From Streptomyces sp. R28 (GTDB lineage: Bacteria; Actinomycetota; Actinomycetes; Streptomycetales; Streptomycetaceae), in assembly GCF_041052385.1 (NCBI RefSeq), contig NZ_CP163439.1:3585001-3649000 (forward strand): a stretch of 64,000 nucleotides of DNA, given 5' to 3'. Below, piece after piece: positions 1-9,990 of this stretch. Every line of letters begins with the position of its first letter. Position 1 is the stretch's first letter. The notes below the pieces were generated by a model. That model did not search any database. It was not told the origin of the DNA and saw only the letters and a list, made by a program, of their open reading frames with translations. The position numbers were made by a program, and so were the translations under genes.

Positions 1-190
1 CGGCGGCGAGGGTCACGGTCGTCTCCATCGAGGTGGGGGCTCGTCAGAGATTCACCGGCACGCGTTTCGGGATGCGTACGGATCTGTTTCGGCGAGGTTT
101 CATTGCGCCGGGGTTTCCGAAGTCTCACGGCGCGGGGTGTGGGGTGCCCGTGGTGCGGCGGGCTCTAGTGGATCAGGGAGAATGGGCCCC

Positions 191-1144
191 ATGAGCGTTC
201 GAACCCAGTCATCCGAGCAGTCGCCCGAGGCCACCCACCGCGCCGGCTTCGCCTGCTTCGTGGGCCGCCCCAACGCGGGCAAGTCCACCCTCACGAACGC
301 TCTGGTCGGGCAGAAGGTGGCCATCACCGCCAACCAGCCGCAGACGACGCGGCACACGGTGCGGGGCATCGTGCACCGGCCCGACGCCCAGCTGATCCTG
401 GTGGACACCCCGGGGCTGCACAAGCCGCGCACGTTGCTCGGCCAGCGGCTCAACGACGTCGTACGCACCACGTGGGCCGAGGTCGACGTGATCGGTTTCT
501 GCCTTCCGGCGAACGAGAAGCTGGGCCCGGGTGACCGCTTCATCGCCAAGGAACTGGCGTCCATCAAGAAGACGCCGAAGATCGCGATCGTCACGAAGAC
601 CGACCTCGTGGACAGCAAGACGCTCGCCGAGCAGCTCATCGCGATCGACCAGCTCGGCAAGGAGCTCGGGTTCGAGTGGGCGGAGATCGTGCCGGTGTCG
701 GCGGTCGGCGACAAGCAGGTGGACCTGCTGGCCGATCTGCTCGTCCCGCTGCTGCCGGAGGGGCCGGCCCTCTACCCCGAGGGTGATCTCACCGACGAGC
801 CGGAGCAGGTGATGATCGCGGAACTGATCCGCGAGGCCGCGCTGGAGGGTGTCCGCGACGAGCTCCCGCACTCCATCGCCGTCGTCGTAGAGGAGATGCT
901 CCCCCGCGAGGACCGCCCCGCGGACAAGCCCCTCCTCGACATCCACGCCTTCGTCTACATCGAGCGCCCCAGCCAGAAGGGCATCATCATCGGCCCGAAG
1001 GGCAAGCGCCTGAAGGAGGTCGGCATCAAGTCCCGCAGGCAGATCGAGGCGCTGCTGGGGACGCCGGTCTTCCTGGACCTGCATGTGAAGGTGGCGAAGG
1101 ACTGGCAGCGGGATCCACGGCAGCTGCGCAAGCTGGGCTTCTGA
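191..1144 (+). CDS. era: GTPase Era
   Basis: Era is a cytoplasmic GTPase that binds 16S rRNA and helps late 30S subunit assembly. The 317-residue product shows the G1 loop GRPNAGKS, G3 DTPG and G4 TKTD, then a C-terminal KH domain with the loop GPKGKRLKEVG near residue 270; length is normal for the family. I chose the ATG at 191 because AGGGAG lies at 175-180, ten bases upstream; the in-frame ATG at 182 is pressed against that site. The gene is followed by the 1160-1343 repeat and not by a coupled gene. From memory, era follows the phoH-ybeY-deaminase block in other Streptomyces, so its place ahead of it may reflect rearrangement (inference). Confidence 0.96.
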   Translation: MSVRTQSSEQSPEATHRAGFACFVGRPNAGKSTLTNALVGQKVAITANQPQTTRHTVRGIVHRPDAQLILVDTPGLHKPRTLLGQRLNDVVRTTWAEVDVIGFCLPANEKLGPGDRFIAKELASIKKTPKIAIVTKTDLVDSKTLAEQLIAIDQLGKELGFEWAEIVPVSAVGDKQVDLLADLLVPLLPEGPALYPEGDLTDEPEQVMIAELIREAALEGVRDELPHSIAVVVEEMLPREDRPADKPLLDIHAFVYIERPSQKGIIIGPKGKRLKEVGIKSRRQIEALLGTPVFLDLHVKVAKDWQRDPRQLRKLGF

Positions 1145-1159
1145 GGCCAGTTCCTCGCC

Positions 1160-1343
1160 CCCGCCGTCCAGACCCCCGCTTCGGCCCTGAACGGGCCTCG
1201 TCCTCAAACGCCGGACGGGCTGAAAAACTCAGCCCCTCCGGCGTTTGAGGAGCGGGGGTCCAGGGGGCAGAGCCCCCTGGCGGGGTCGAAGGGGCAGCGC
1301 CCCTTCAGGATGGGACGGGTAGGGGCGGCGGGGGCGAGGAAAC
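1160..1343. repeat. Dispersed hairpin repeat, copy 1 (inverted relative to 5235-5432)
   Basis: The 379 bases between era and phoH are mostly this repeat. It contains a 22-bp stem at 1202-1223/1229-1250 with one mismatch and a 5-base loop, a second stem at 1260-1268/1272-1280, and a third, GAAGGGGC...GCCCCTTC, at about 1289-1307. The same blocks occur in reverse orientation at 5235-5432, and a decayed relative lies at 62655-62770. It probably serves as the era terminator and belongs to a Streptomyces intergenic repeat family (inference). The remaining part, 1344-1523, holds the phoH leader. Confidence 0.85.
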
Positions 1344-1523
1344 CGACCCGGTGTGACGGGCTTCGTACCGGGCGTGAGTGGGCCCCCGGTCCCGGTGAAA
1401 ACCTCCCCGCCGAAAAGGCCTACGGCGTTGTCAGTCCCCCGGCGTACTCTGGAAATCGCCAGGCCGCCCCCGTGGCGGAGGAGTCGTTTCGAGGAGGACG
1501 AGCAAGGCCTACAGAGCCGGCCC

Positions 1524-2591
<1,068 letters not shown>

Positions 2592-2606
2592 AGACACAGC
2601 ACGACC

Positions 2607-3104
2607 ATGTCGATCGACGTCAACAACGAGTCCGGAACCGAGGTCGACGAGCAGGCGATCCTCGACATCGCCCGCTACGCACTCGCGCGGATGCGCATCC
2701 ACCCGCTCTCCGAGCTCTCGGTGATCGTCGTGGACGCCGACGCCATGGAGCAGCTCCACATCCAGTGGATGGACCTGCCCGGGCCGACCGATGTCATGTC
2801 CTTCCCGATGGACGAGCTGCGGCCGCCGTCCAAGGACGACGACGAGCCGCCGCAGGGGCTCCTCGGTGACATCGTGCTGTGCCCCGAAGTCGCCACCAAG
2901 CAGGGGGCGGAAGCGCCCACACAGCACTCCATGGACGAGGAGCTCCAACTGCTCACCGTCCATGGAGTGCTGCACCTGCTCGGGTACGACCACGAGGAGC
3001 CCGACGAGAAGGCCGAGATGTTCGGCCTGCAGGCCGCCATCGTGGACGGCTGGCGTTCGGAGAAGGGGATGACGGGGCCGTCCCCGGCCCCGACCGTGTC
3101 ATGA
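2607..3104 (+). CDS. ybeY: Endoribonuclease YbeY
   Basis: YbeY is a single-strand-specific, metal-dependent endoribonuclease needed for 16S rRNA 3'-end maturation and 70S quality control. The 165-residue product has the family zinc signature [16 protein letters not shown] near residue 115 (H-x3-H-x5-H spacing) and usual length. It sits 15 bases after phoH, and its stop overlaps the ATG of the next gene (ATGA at 3101-3104), so phoH, ybeY and the CorC-like gene form one translationally linked operon. Seen: motif, overlap. Known: family role. Confidence 0.95.
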   Translation: MSIDVNNESGTEVDEQAILDIARYALARMRIHPLSELSVIVVDADAMEQLHIQWMDLPGPTDVMSFPMDELRPPSKDDDEPPQGLLGDIVLCPEVATKQGAEAPTQHSMDEELQLLTVHGVLHLLGYDHEEPDEKAEMFGLQAAIVDGWRSEKGMTGPSPAPTVS

Positions 3105-4408
3105 GCCTTCCCCTCGTCCTCGGCGCGATCGCCCTGGTGGTCGTCGCCTGGCTCGCCGCCTGCGCGGAGGCGGGCCTGGCGCGCGTCTCCAGCTTCCGCG
3201 CCGAGGAAGCCGTACGCAGCGGCCGCCGCGGCAGCGAGAAGCTCGCGCTCGTCACGGCCGACCCGACCCGCTATCTGAACGTGGCGCTGCTGGTGCGCGT
3301 GGCCTGCGAGATGGCCGCCGCCGCGCTCGTCACGTACGCCTGCCTCCAGGAGTTCGACAGCACCACCCAGGCCCTTCTGGTCGCGATAGCGGTCATGGTG
3401 CTGGTGTCGTACGTCGCCGTGGGGGTCTCCCCGCGCACCATCGGGCGCCAGCATCCGCTGAACACGGCGACGGCGGCGGCGTACGTCCTGCTGCCGCTCG
3501 CCCGGATCATGGGCCCGATCCCCTACCTGCTGATCCTCATCGGCAACGCGCTCACTCCCGGCAAGGGCTTCCGCCACGGCCCCTTCGCCTCCGAGGCGGA
3601 GCTGCGGGCGCTGGTCGACCTCGCCGAGAAGGAGTCGCTGATCGAGGACGACGAGCGCCGCATGGTGCACTCGGTCTTCGAGCTGGGCGACACGCTGGTG
3701 CGGGAGGTGATGGTCCCGAGGACCGACCTGGTCGTCATCGAGCGGTACAAGACCATCCGCCAGGCCCTCACCCTCGCCCTGCGCTCCGGCTTCTCGCGCA
3801 TACCGGTCGTCGGGGAGAGCGAGGACGACGTGGTCGGGATCGTGTATCTGAAGGACCTGGCCCGCAAGACGCACATCAGCCGGGACGCGGAGAGCGAGCT
3901 GGTCTCCACGGCCATGCGGCCCGCCGCCTTCGTCCCGGACACCAAGAACGCCGGCGACCTGCTGCGCGAGATGCAGCAGGAGCGCAACCACGTCGCCGTC
4001 GTCATCGACGAGTACGGCGGCACCGCCGGCATCGTCACCATCGAGGACATCCTCGAGGAGATCGTCGGTGAGATCACCGACGAGTACGACCGTGAGCTGC
4101 CGCCGGTGGAGGAGCTGGGCGAGGACCGCTACCGGGTCACCGCCCGCCTGGACATCACCGACCTCGGCGAGCTGTACGGCCTCGACGAGTACGACGACGA
4201 GGACGTGGAGACGGTCGGCGGACTGCTGGCGAAGGCACTGGGCCGGGTGCCCATCGCCGGGGCGTCGTCCATGGTCGAGCTGCCGGACAGCCGTGAGCTG
4301 CGGCTGACGGCGGAAGCGGCGGCCGGGCGCCGGAACAAGATCGTGACCGTGCTCGTGGAGCCGGTGGGCCCCGCCGAGCCCCTCCAGGAGGAGATGAAGC
4401 CGGAGTGA
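3101..4408 (+). CDS. HlyC/CorC-family membrane protein (DUF21-CBS-CorC)
   Basis: A 435-residue membrane protein of the CorC/MpfA group, proposed to export or sense magnesium or other divalent ions. The N-terminal DUF21 part (about residues 1-140) has hydrophobic segments, beginning [20 protein letters not shown]. It is followed by two CBS motifs ([12 protein letters not shown]; the [14 protein letters not shown] stretch near residue 305) and a C-terminal CorC_HlyC domain ending near residue 425. The start is the ATG at 3101 overlapping the ybeY stop; the open frame extends further upstream but only as an artefact of base composition. It ends in a GTGA overlap with the next gene. Confidence 0.92.
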   Translation: MSLPLVLGAIALVVVAWLAACAEAGLARVSSFRAEEAVRSGRRGSEKLALVTADPTRYLNVALLVRVACEMAAAALVTYACLQEFDSTTQALLVAIAVMVLVSYVAVGVSPRTIGRQHPLNTATAAAYVLLPLARIMGPIPYLLILIGNALTPGKGFRHGPFASEAELRALVDLAEKESLIEDDERRMVHSVFELGDTLVREVMVPRTDLVVIERYKTIRQALTLALRSGFSRIPVVGESEDDVVGIVYLKDLARKTHISRDAESELVSTAMRPAAFVPDTKNAGDLLREMQQERNHVAVVIDEYGGTAGIVTIEDILEEIVGEITDEYDRELPPVEELGEDRYRVTARLDITDLGELYGLDEYDDEDVETVGGLLAKALGRVPIAGASSMVELPDSRELRLTAEAAAGRRNKIVTVLVEPVGPAEPLQEEMKPE

Positions 4409-4764
4409 CCCCTCAGGAGCTGCGCACGTTCTGCCTGTCGTTCAACGCGACCGTGGAGGACTTCCCGTTCAACCCGGAGACCTCGGTCTTCAAGGTGCTG
4501 GGCAAGCTCTTCGCGCTGACGAACCTGGACGCGCGGCCCCTGACGGTCAATCTGAAGTGCGACCCAGATGACGCGGTACGCCTGCGCGGTGAGCACCCCG
4601 GCCTGATCGTCCCCGGGTACCACATGAACAAGCGCCACTGGAACACGGTGACGGTCGACGGCGAACTCCCGGACCGTCTCGTCCGGGAGCTCGTCGAGGA
4701 CTCGTACGACCTGGTCGTGGCCGGTCTGCCGAGAGCCGACCGGCTCCGCCTCGACCGCCCCTGA
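4405..4764 (+). CDS. MmcQ/YjbR-family protein
   Basis: A 119-residue protein of the MmcQ/YjbR (CyaY-like fold) family, which are small DNA-binding-like proteins of uncertain role. Supporting features are the N-terminal LRTFCLSFNATVEDFPF stretch, the central KVLGKLFAL segment, the LKCDPDDAVRL element and the PGYHMNKRHWNTV motif, all family hallmarks. It starts at GTG 4405, overlapping the preceding stop, so it is the last translationally coupled member of the phoH operon. The function in this operon is unknown; conservation with ribosome maturation genes is context only. Confidence 0.88.
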   Translation: MTPQELRTFCLSFNATVEDFPFNPETSVFKVLGKLFALTNLDARPLTVNLKCDPDDAVRLRGEHPGLIVPGYHMNKRHWNTVTVDGELPDRLVRELVEDSYDLVVAGLPRADRLRLDRP

Positions 4765-4870
4765 GCCGGGCGACCGCCAGGTCGGAATCCGCCGGCGTCG
4801 CCCGAGGGGCGGTGCGGGGCCATGTACCCCGTGGCCGGTTGGGCCGCGAGTCGCTACGTATGCTCAGGTC

Positions 4871-5224
4871 ATGACCGACAACAGCGCGCTCGACCCCGAG
4901 GACCGCAAGATCATCACCTTGGCCCGTTCCGCGCGGGCCCGCAACGGCGTGCCCGAGGGGGCGGCCGTACGGGACGAGACCGGCCGTACGTATGTCGCCG
5001 GGACCGTCGCTCTGGAGTCCTTGAAGCTGAGCGCGCTGCAGACGGCTGTGGCGATGGCGGTGGCGTCGGGGGCGAAGTCGCTGGAGGCGGCGGCGGTGGT
5101 GACGGAGGCGGAGTCGGCGTCGGCGGAGGACCGGGCGGCTGTGCGGGATCTTGGTGGGCCGGGGACGCCGGTGCTGGTGGCGGGGCCGGATGGGGCGGTG
5201 CGTGCGACGGTGACGGCGGGCTGA
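4871..5224 (+). CDS. Cytidine deaminase-like protein lacking zinc ligands
   Basis: A 117-residue protein that aligns in size and order of elements with cytidine deaminases but has lost the catalytic site. The strand TGRTYVAGTVALESLKLSAL corresponds to the region normally carrying the C/H-A-E proton shuttle, which reads SAL here, and the downstream P-C-x-x-C zinc pair is absent: the protein contains no cysteine at all. It is therefore unlikely to deaminate cytidine, although homologues are commonly named so. A 106-base gap separates it from the preceding gene, so it may have its own promoter. Seen: motif loss. Inferred: non-catalytic or altered role. Confidence 0.8.
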   Translation: MTDNSALDPEDRKIITLARSARARNGVPEGAAVRDETGRTYVAGTVALESLKLSALQTAVAMAVASGAKSLEAAAVVTEAESASAEDRAAVRDLGGPGTPVLVAGPDGAVRATVTAG

Positions 5225-5234
5225 GCTCCGGGAG

Positions 5235-5432
5235 TTCTCGCCCCCGCCGCCCCTACCCGTCCCATCCTCCAGGGGGCTCTGCCCCCTGGACCCCCGCTCC
5301 TCAAACGCCGGAGGGGCTGGATTTTCAGCCCGTCCGGCGTTTGAGGACGAGGCCCGTTCAGGGCCGAAGCGGGGGTCTGGGGGGCGGCAGCCCCCAGGGA
5401 CGGGACGGGTAGGGGCGGCGGGGGCGAGGAAA
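5235..5432. repeat. Dispersed hairpin repeat, copy 2 (inverted)
   Basis: This fills most of the 302-base gap 5225-5526. It is the reverse-oriented counterpart of 1160-1343, with stems at 5269-5277/5281-5289 and 5299-5319/5326-5346 and the shared block GCCCGTTCAGGGCCGAAGCG. It likely works as a terminator for the deaminase-like gene. The two inverted copies are 4 kb apart and could pair or recombine. Confidence 0.85.
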
Positions 5433-5526
5433 AGCGAGGGCCGCGTCGCCGCGAGGCGTCCGACAGGCGAGTGTCAGTGGCCGGTGTCACGCTGAGGTCG
5501 TACAGGATCTGCGGAAGGGCATCGTC

Positions 5527-6327
5527 ATGATCACCACCGACCTCTCCCCCGGCTCCCCCTGTTGGCTCGACCTCGGTGCCCCCGACGTCCGGGGCGCCGC
5601 GGCCTTCTACGGCGCGGTGCTCGGCTGGGAGTACGAGTCCATGGGTGAGGCGGAGGACTTCGAAGGCGGGATGTTCAAGAAGGACGGCAAGACCGTCGCC
5701 GGGCTCGGCAAGCTCACCGAGGAGGGAGCGCGCTCGGCCTGGATGATCTACTTCACCGTCGACGACGCGGACGCGACGACCCAGGCCGTCGAGCGCGCGG
5801 GCGGCACCGTGCGGGTGGCGCCGCGGGACCTCGACGACTGGGGGCGGATGGCGCAGTACAACGATCCGCTGGGCGGCCAGTTCGCCGCCTGGCAGCCGGG
5901 GAAGAACTCCGGTTTCGAGCTGGCGGACGAGCCGGGCTCCCTGTCGTGGACCGAGCTGTACACGAGCGACGCCGCGGGCGCGAAGGAGTTCTACGGCGGT
6001 GTCTTCGGCTGGCAGTTCAGCGACATGCCGCTGCCGGGCGGCGGGGGCGCGTACACGCTCATCACCCCGGCCGGGCTGCCCGAGGAGCGCATGCAGGGCG
6101 GCCTCATGGAGCTTCCCGCGGAGAACCTCGCGCTGGCGAACGGGCAGCCGTACTGGCACCCGGTGTTCAACGTCACCGACTGCGACGCCGCGGTCGCCAA
6201 GGTCACCGAGAACGGCGGCAGTGTGCAGATGGGGCCGGAGGACGCGGAGGGCGTCGGCCGCCTGGCCGTCTGCGTGGACCCGTCGAACGCGGACTTCGTG
6301 GTGCTGACGCCGGCCACCCGTAGCTGA
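5527..6327 (+). CDS. Two-domain VOC protein (CFP30B/glyoxalase-like)
   Basis: A 266-residue protein with two tandem VOC (glyoxalase/bleomycin-resistance fold) domains, residues ~8-125 and ~138-262. Each begins with the same pattern: PCWLDLGAPDVRGAAAFYG and then SWTELYTSDAAGAKEFYG. This matches the CFP30B/Rv0577 group of actinobacterial VOC proteins, whose biochemical role is unsettled (methylglyoxal handling has been suggested). A single-gene unit: the repeat lies upstream and the PfkB gene converges on it 28 bases downstream. The ATG at 5527 follows GGAAGGGCATCGTC, giving a reasonable ribosome site. Confidence 0.88.
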   Translation: MITTDLSPGSPCWLDLGAPDVRGAAAFYGAVLGWEYESMGEAEDFEGGMFKKDGKTVAGLGKLTEEGARSAWMIYFTVDDADATTQAVERAGGTVRVAPRDLDDWGRMAQYNDPLGGQFAAWQPGKNSGFELADEPGSLSWTELYTSDAAGAKEFYGGVFGWQFSDMPLPGGGGAYTLITPAGLPEERMQGGLMELPAENLALANGQPYWHPVFNVTDCDAAVAKVTENGGSVQMGPEDAEGVGRLAVCVDPSNADFVVLTPATRS

Positions 6328-6355
6328 GCCCACGGATCCACCCGGGCTGCACCCC

Positions 6356-7528
6356 TCAAGCCGACCGGCGGAACCCGATCGTCGGCACCGCCCGCCGCAG
6401 CGGCCAGGGTCTGCCCTGTTCCTCGGGCACCAGATCCGCCAGGAACGCGTACCGGCGCAGGGCCTCGGGGTCCTGCCGGTCGAGGGAGCGGACCTTGCGC
6501 CACCAGGCGCCGATCTCGGCCCAGCCGGGGGCGGACAGGGACCCGCCGAACTCCTGGACCGAGAGGGCTGCCGTGAGGCCCGCGAAGGCCAGGCGGTCGG
6601 CGAGGGGCCAGTCGGCCAGGGTGCCCGCGACGAAGCCGGCCACGAAGACGTCGCCGGCGCCGGTCGGGTCGAGGGCCTCGACGGCGATCGCGGGGACCTC
6701 GGCCGTCTCCCCGGTCCGTCCGTCCACCGCGTACGCGCCCTCCGCACCGAGGGTGACGACCGCGAGCGGGACGTACGCGGTGAGGGCGTGGGCCGCCTCG
6801 CGCGGGCAGTCGGTGGCCGTGTACCGCATGGCCTCCTGCGCGTTCGGCAGGAAGGCCTCGCAGTGCTCCAGGTCGGCCAGCCCCGCCAGGTCCCACGCCC
6901 CCGTGTCGTCCCAGCCGACGTCGGCGAAGATACGGGTGCCCTTGCTGGCGGCCTGCGCGATCCAGGGGGCCCGCTTGCCCGGTTCGAGGGAGGCGACCGC
7001 GGCACGCGCGCGGGGCGGGCAGTCGGGCGCCCCCTCTTGGACAAGCACAGCCTCCGGGGGCGGCTCGTGGCCGTGGGAGACCATCGTGCGCTCCCCCTCG
7101 TACGCCATCGAGACCGTGACCGGGGAGTGCCAGTCCGGCACCGTGCGCGACGGCGAGAGGTCGATGCCCTCGCCGTGCTCCAGCGCGTCCCAGCAGTACT
7201 CGCCGTAGTGGTCGTCGCCGAAGGCCGCCGCGAGGGAAGTCCGCAGGCCGAGGCGGGCCAGGGCGGTCGCCATGTTCGCCACGCCGCCGGGGCTGGAGCC
7301 CATGCCGCGCGCCCAGGACTCGGTCCCGCGCACCGGGGCCGAATCCAGGCCGGTGAAGATGATGTCGAGGAAGACGGTGCCCGTGAGATAGACGTCCCAG
7401 GGCGGGTCGGTGGGCGTGCGCAGGCCGCCGAGGGGGTCGACCTGGCTCCGGCGGTACGGCTTCCCTGCCCGGGACGACGGCCCCTGGGGCGAGGGTCCCT
7501 TTCCGTTGGGCGCGGTGGGCGTGGTCAC
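6356..7528 (-). CDS. PfkB-family carbohydrate kinase
   Basis: A 390-residue ribokinase/PfkB-family sugar kinase. Visible family marks are the N-terminal GSSPGGVANMATALARLG element (GG motif binding the sugar) near residue 80 and the C-terminal signature DPTGAGDVFVAGFVAG near residue 287 with the catalytic Asp and anion-hole GAGD. The N-terminal ~40 residues are extended and proline-rich. The GTG start at 7528 is preceded by AGGGAG with a six-base spacer. It lies 116 bases downstream of gudD on the same strand, so it may be read with the glucarate genes, but sugar specificity cannot be read from sequence; 2-keto-3-deoxy-sugar or ribokinase-like activity are both possible. Confidence 0.88.
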   Translation of the reverse strand: MTTPTAPNGKGPSPQGPSSRAGKPYRRSQVDPLGGLRTPTDPPWDVYLTGTVFLDIIFTGLDSAPVRGTESWARGMGSSPGGVANMATALARLGLRTSLAAAFGDDHYGEYCWDALEHGEGIDLSPSRTVPDWHSPVTVSMAYEGERTMVSHGHEPPPEAVLVQEGAPDCPPRARAAVASLEPGKRAPWIAQAASKGTRIFADVGWDDTGAWDLAGLADLEHCEAFLPNAQEAMRYTATDCPREAAHALTAYVPLAVVTLGAEGAYAVDGRTGETAEVPAIAVEALDPTGAGDVFVAGFVAGTLADWPLADRLAFAGLTAALSVQEFGGSLSAPGWAEIGAWWRKVRSLDRQDPEALRRYAFLADLVPEEQGRPWPLRRAVPTIGFRRSA

Positions 7529-7644
7529 GGTGCGCTCCCTGACGTGGTGCTGATCTGGCCAGTGTGCACCACGCCACGGACAACGCCACCGCGATCCTGC
7601 CCGAGCCCCGGGTGGACGACCTCACGGGGGCAGTCGGCGAGGCC

Positions 7645-8934
7645 CTACCAGCGGGGCGCCGACGGAGCGGCCCAGCCGGGGTCGGCGACCCGCATGGCGG
7701 CCGCGTCGTCGCGGTCCCGGAGCGAGCCGTCGTCTTCCAGCCACCGTCGGTGCAGCTCCGCCAGCCTCTCGCGGTCCAACTCGACTCCGAGGCCGGGGGC
7801 GTCGGACACGGCGACCTTGCCGCCCTCGAAGGTGAGGCGCTCGGTGAGGACGTCCTCGGACTGCCAGGGGTAGTGGGAGTCGCAGGCATGGTGCAGGTTC
7901 GGGACGGTCGACGCCACGTGGGTCATCGCGGCCAGGGAGATGCCCAGGTGGGTGTTGGAGTGCATGGACACCCCGACACCGAAGGTGCGGCAGATCGCCG
8001 CCAGCTGCTGGGTGTTGCGCAGCCCGCCCCAGTAGTGGTGGTCGGAGAGGACCACCTGCACGGCGTCCTTGGTGAACGCCTCCTTGATCTCCGCGAACGT
8101 CGTCACGCACATGTTCGTCGCCAGCGGCACCCCGGACCGCGCGGCGACCTCGGCCATGGCGGCCGTTCCGAGGGCCGGGTCCTCCAGGTACTCCAGGACG
8201 TCCCCGAGCTCCTGCGCCACCTTCAGCGAGGTCTCCACGGACCAGGCCCCGTTGGGGTCGAGCCGCAGGGGGTGGCCGGGAAAGGCCTCCGCGAGGGCCC
8301 GTACGGCCGCGATCTCCTCGTCCGGCGGAAAGACACCGCCCTTGAGCTTGAAGGAGGTGAACCCGTACCGCTCGGTGAACTTCCGTGCCTGCTCGACGAC
8401 CCCGGCCGGGTCGACGGCGGCACCCCAGTCGTCCTTCTCGGCGGCGACGCCCGCCGGATGGCCGGCCCACTTGTAGAAGAGGTACGCGCTGTACTCGACC
8501 GCGTCCCGCACCTTGCCGCCGAGCAGCGCGTGCACGGGCAGTCCGAGCGCCTTGCCGAGGGCGTCGAGGCAGGCGACCTCGAAGCCGGAGACGACGGACA
8601 GCCGCAGCTTGTCGGCGGTCTGGACACCGCGCAGCCCACCGACGTCGACCTGGCCGGAGACCCGGGACCGATCGACGGCCACCTCGTCCGCGACGACGAA
8701 CAGCCCGTTGAGATCTCCGACTTGACGGCCGATCAGCTTGTCCGCGAACGGCCGGGCGAGCTCCAGGTACTTGGTGTCGCCGTACGTCTCCCCGACTCCG
8801 GTGATCCCGTCGGCCGTCACGACCTCGACGATCAGGCGGGGCGTGTAGGGCTGGTGGACGCCCTGGGTGTTCAGCAGCGGGGGGTCGGCGACCAGGATCG
8901 GGGTCAGGCGGACGTCGGTGATCGTGAGGTTCAC
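7645..8934 (-). CDS. gudD: Glucarate dehydratase
   Basis: Enolase-superfamily acid-sugar dehydratase, 429 residues, converting D-glucarate (and idarate) to 5-keto-4-deoxyglucarate. The capping domain opens with TITDVRLTPILVADPPLLN. The barrel carries FKLKGG (K-x-K general base), RLDPNGAW (metal-binding D and N), an EDPALG metal ligand, SDHHYWGG and SMHSNTHLG with the catalytic His, which is the glucarate-dehydratase pattern. The GTG start at 8934 overlaps the kdgD stop (GTGA at 8931-8934), coupling it to the next enzyme in the same pathway. The substrate assignment is strengthened by that neighbour; galactarate activity is not excluded. Confidence 0.92.
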   Translation of the reverse strand: MNLTITDVRLTPILVADPPLLNTQGVHQPYTPRLIVEVVTADGITGVGETYGDTKYLELARPFADKLIGRQVGDLNGLFVVADEVAVDRSRVSGQVDVGGLRGVQTADKLRLSVVSGFEVACLDALGKALGLPVHALLGGKVRDAVEYSAYLFYKWAGHPAGVAAEKDDWGAAVDPAGVVEQARKFTERYGFTSFKLKGGVFPPDEEIAAVRALAEAFPGHPLRLDPNGAWSVETSLKVAQELGDVLEYLEDPALGTAAMAEVAARSGVPLATNMCVTTFAEIKEAFTKDAVQVVLSDHHYWGGLRNTQQLAAICRTFGVGVSMHSNTHLGISLAAMTHVASTVPNLHHACDSHYPWQSEDVLTERLTFEGGKVAVSDAPGLGVELDRERLAELHRRWLEDDGSLRDRDDAAAMRVADPGWAAPSAPRW

Positions 8935-9878
8935 AGCGCTGCTCCTACGAGGTCGAGTCCGGCGGCGAGCAGGGTGCGCAGGTCGGCCAGGTCGCCGGCC
9001 GACGGGTCGGTGAGCGGGGCGCGTACGGGGCCGACCGGGCGGCCGCGCAGCCGGGCCGCCGCCTTCACCAGGGACACGGCGTATCCGGGCACCCGGTCAC
9101 GGAGTTCGACGAGCGGGACGTAGAAGTCGCGCAGCAGCTTGTCGACCGTGCCGTGGTCGCCGCGCCGGAGGGCGGCGAAGAAGGCGTTGGCGATCTCGGG
9201 GGCGAAGGCGTGGACGGCGGAGGAGTAGGCGGGGACGCCGACGGTGGCGTAGGCGCGGGCCTGGATCTCGGCGGTGGCGGCCCCGTTGAAGAAGAGGAAG
9301 CCTTCGGGGGCGGCGAGGGTGAGGCGCTGGAGGCGGTCGAGGTCGCTGTGGCCGTCCTTGAGCCCGATGACGTTCGGGATGCCGGCGACGCGCTTCAACG
9401 ACTCGGCGGTGAAGGCGACTTGACCGCGCTGGTAGGCGATGAGCGGCAGCCGGGTCCGGGCCGCGAGCTGCTCCAGCTGGGCGACCAGGCCGTCCTGCGG
9501 GGCGGCGACCAGGTAGTGGGGCAGGACGAGCAGGGCGTCGACGCCGGCCTCCTCGGCGATACGGGCGAACCGGGCGGCCTGCGCCCAGCCGTAGCCGACC
9601 CCGGCGACGACGGGCACGCGTCCGCCCGCCTCCTCGACGGCGACCGTGACGACCTGCCGGTACTCGTCCTCGTCCAGCGAGAAGAACTCGCCGGTGCCGC
9701 AGGCGGGGAAGACGGCGCCGGGGGCGGTGGCGATCTGGGCGGCGACGTGGGCGCGGAAGCCGTCCGGATCCAGCGAGCCGTCCTCGTGGAAGCTCGTGAG
9801 CGGGAACGACAGCACTCCGTGCGCCATGCCGTCCCGCAAGCGCCGGGTGGTGTCCGTATCGAGGCTCGCCCTCGCCAT
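8931..9878 (-). CDS. kdgD: 5-dehydro-4-deoxyglucarate dehydratase
   Basis: DapA/NAL-superfamily Schiff-base enzyme, 315 residues, which dehydrates and decarboxylates 5-keto-4-deoxyglucarate to 2-oxoglutarate semialdehyde. Signatures are GTGEFFSLDEDEYRQVV, the tyrosine-bearing IAYQRGQVAF and the Schiff-base lysine in NVIGLKDGHSD. The frame is open to 9950, but the ATG at 9878 has GGGGAG eight bases upstream and gives the usual family length. First gene of the kdgD-gudD operon. The next enzyme, a 2-oxoglutarate semialdehyde dehydrogenase, is not in this window. Confidence 0.92.
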   Translation of the reverse strand: MARASLDTDTTRRLRDGMAHGVLSFPLTSFHEDGSLDPDGFRAHVAAQIATAPGAVFPACGTGEFFSLDEDEYRQVVTVAVEEAGGRVPVVAGVGYGWAQAARFARIAEEAGVDALLVLPHYLVAAPQDGLVAQLEQLAARTRLPLIAYQRGQVAFTAESLKRVAGIPNVIGLKDGHSDLDRLQRLTLAAPEGFLFFNGAATAEIQARAYATVGVPAYSSAVHAFAPEIANAFFAALRRGDHGTVDKLLRDFYVPLVELRDRVPGYAVSLVKAAARLRGRPVGPVRAPLTDPSAGDLADLRTLLAAGLDLVGAAL

Positions 9879-9990
9879 ATCCAGATCTCCCCATGTAGAC
9901 GTCATCCACGTATGAGAATGGAGATTAGATACGCGAACCATGACCGTCAATGGCGCGGTCGACCCGATTCGCTCGGATTACCATCGCCCC
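9879..9990. promoter_or_regulatory. Divergent promoter region of kdgD-gudD and the IclR gene
   Basis: The 112 bases between the divergent starts are relatively AT-rich (ATGAGAATGGAGATTAGATA near 9911-9930) and hold an imperfect dyad CATGTAGACG-TCATC-CACGTATG around 9892-9914. IclR regulators normally bind such divergent regions, so this is the probable operator; exact sites cannot be fixed by eye. Confidence 0.4.

Noticed and set aside
1..28. Possible start of a minus-strand gene (METTVTLAA) running off the left edge
   Set aside because: Only nine codons are visible and no convincing ribosome site precedes the ATG, so it cannot be supported.
4864..7044. Long minus-strand open frame of 726 codons
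   Set aside because: It is antisense to the deaminase-like and VOC genes, is arginine/proline-rich without domains, and shares a region with the PfkB gene in another frame.
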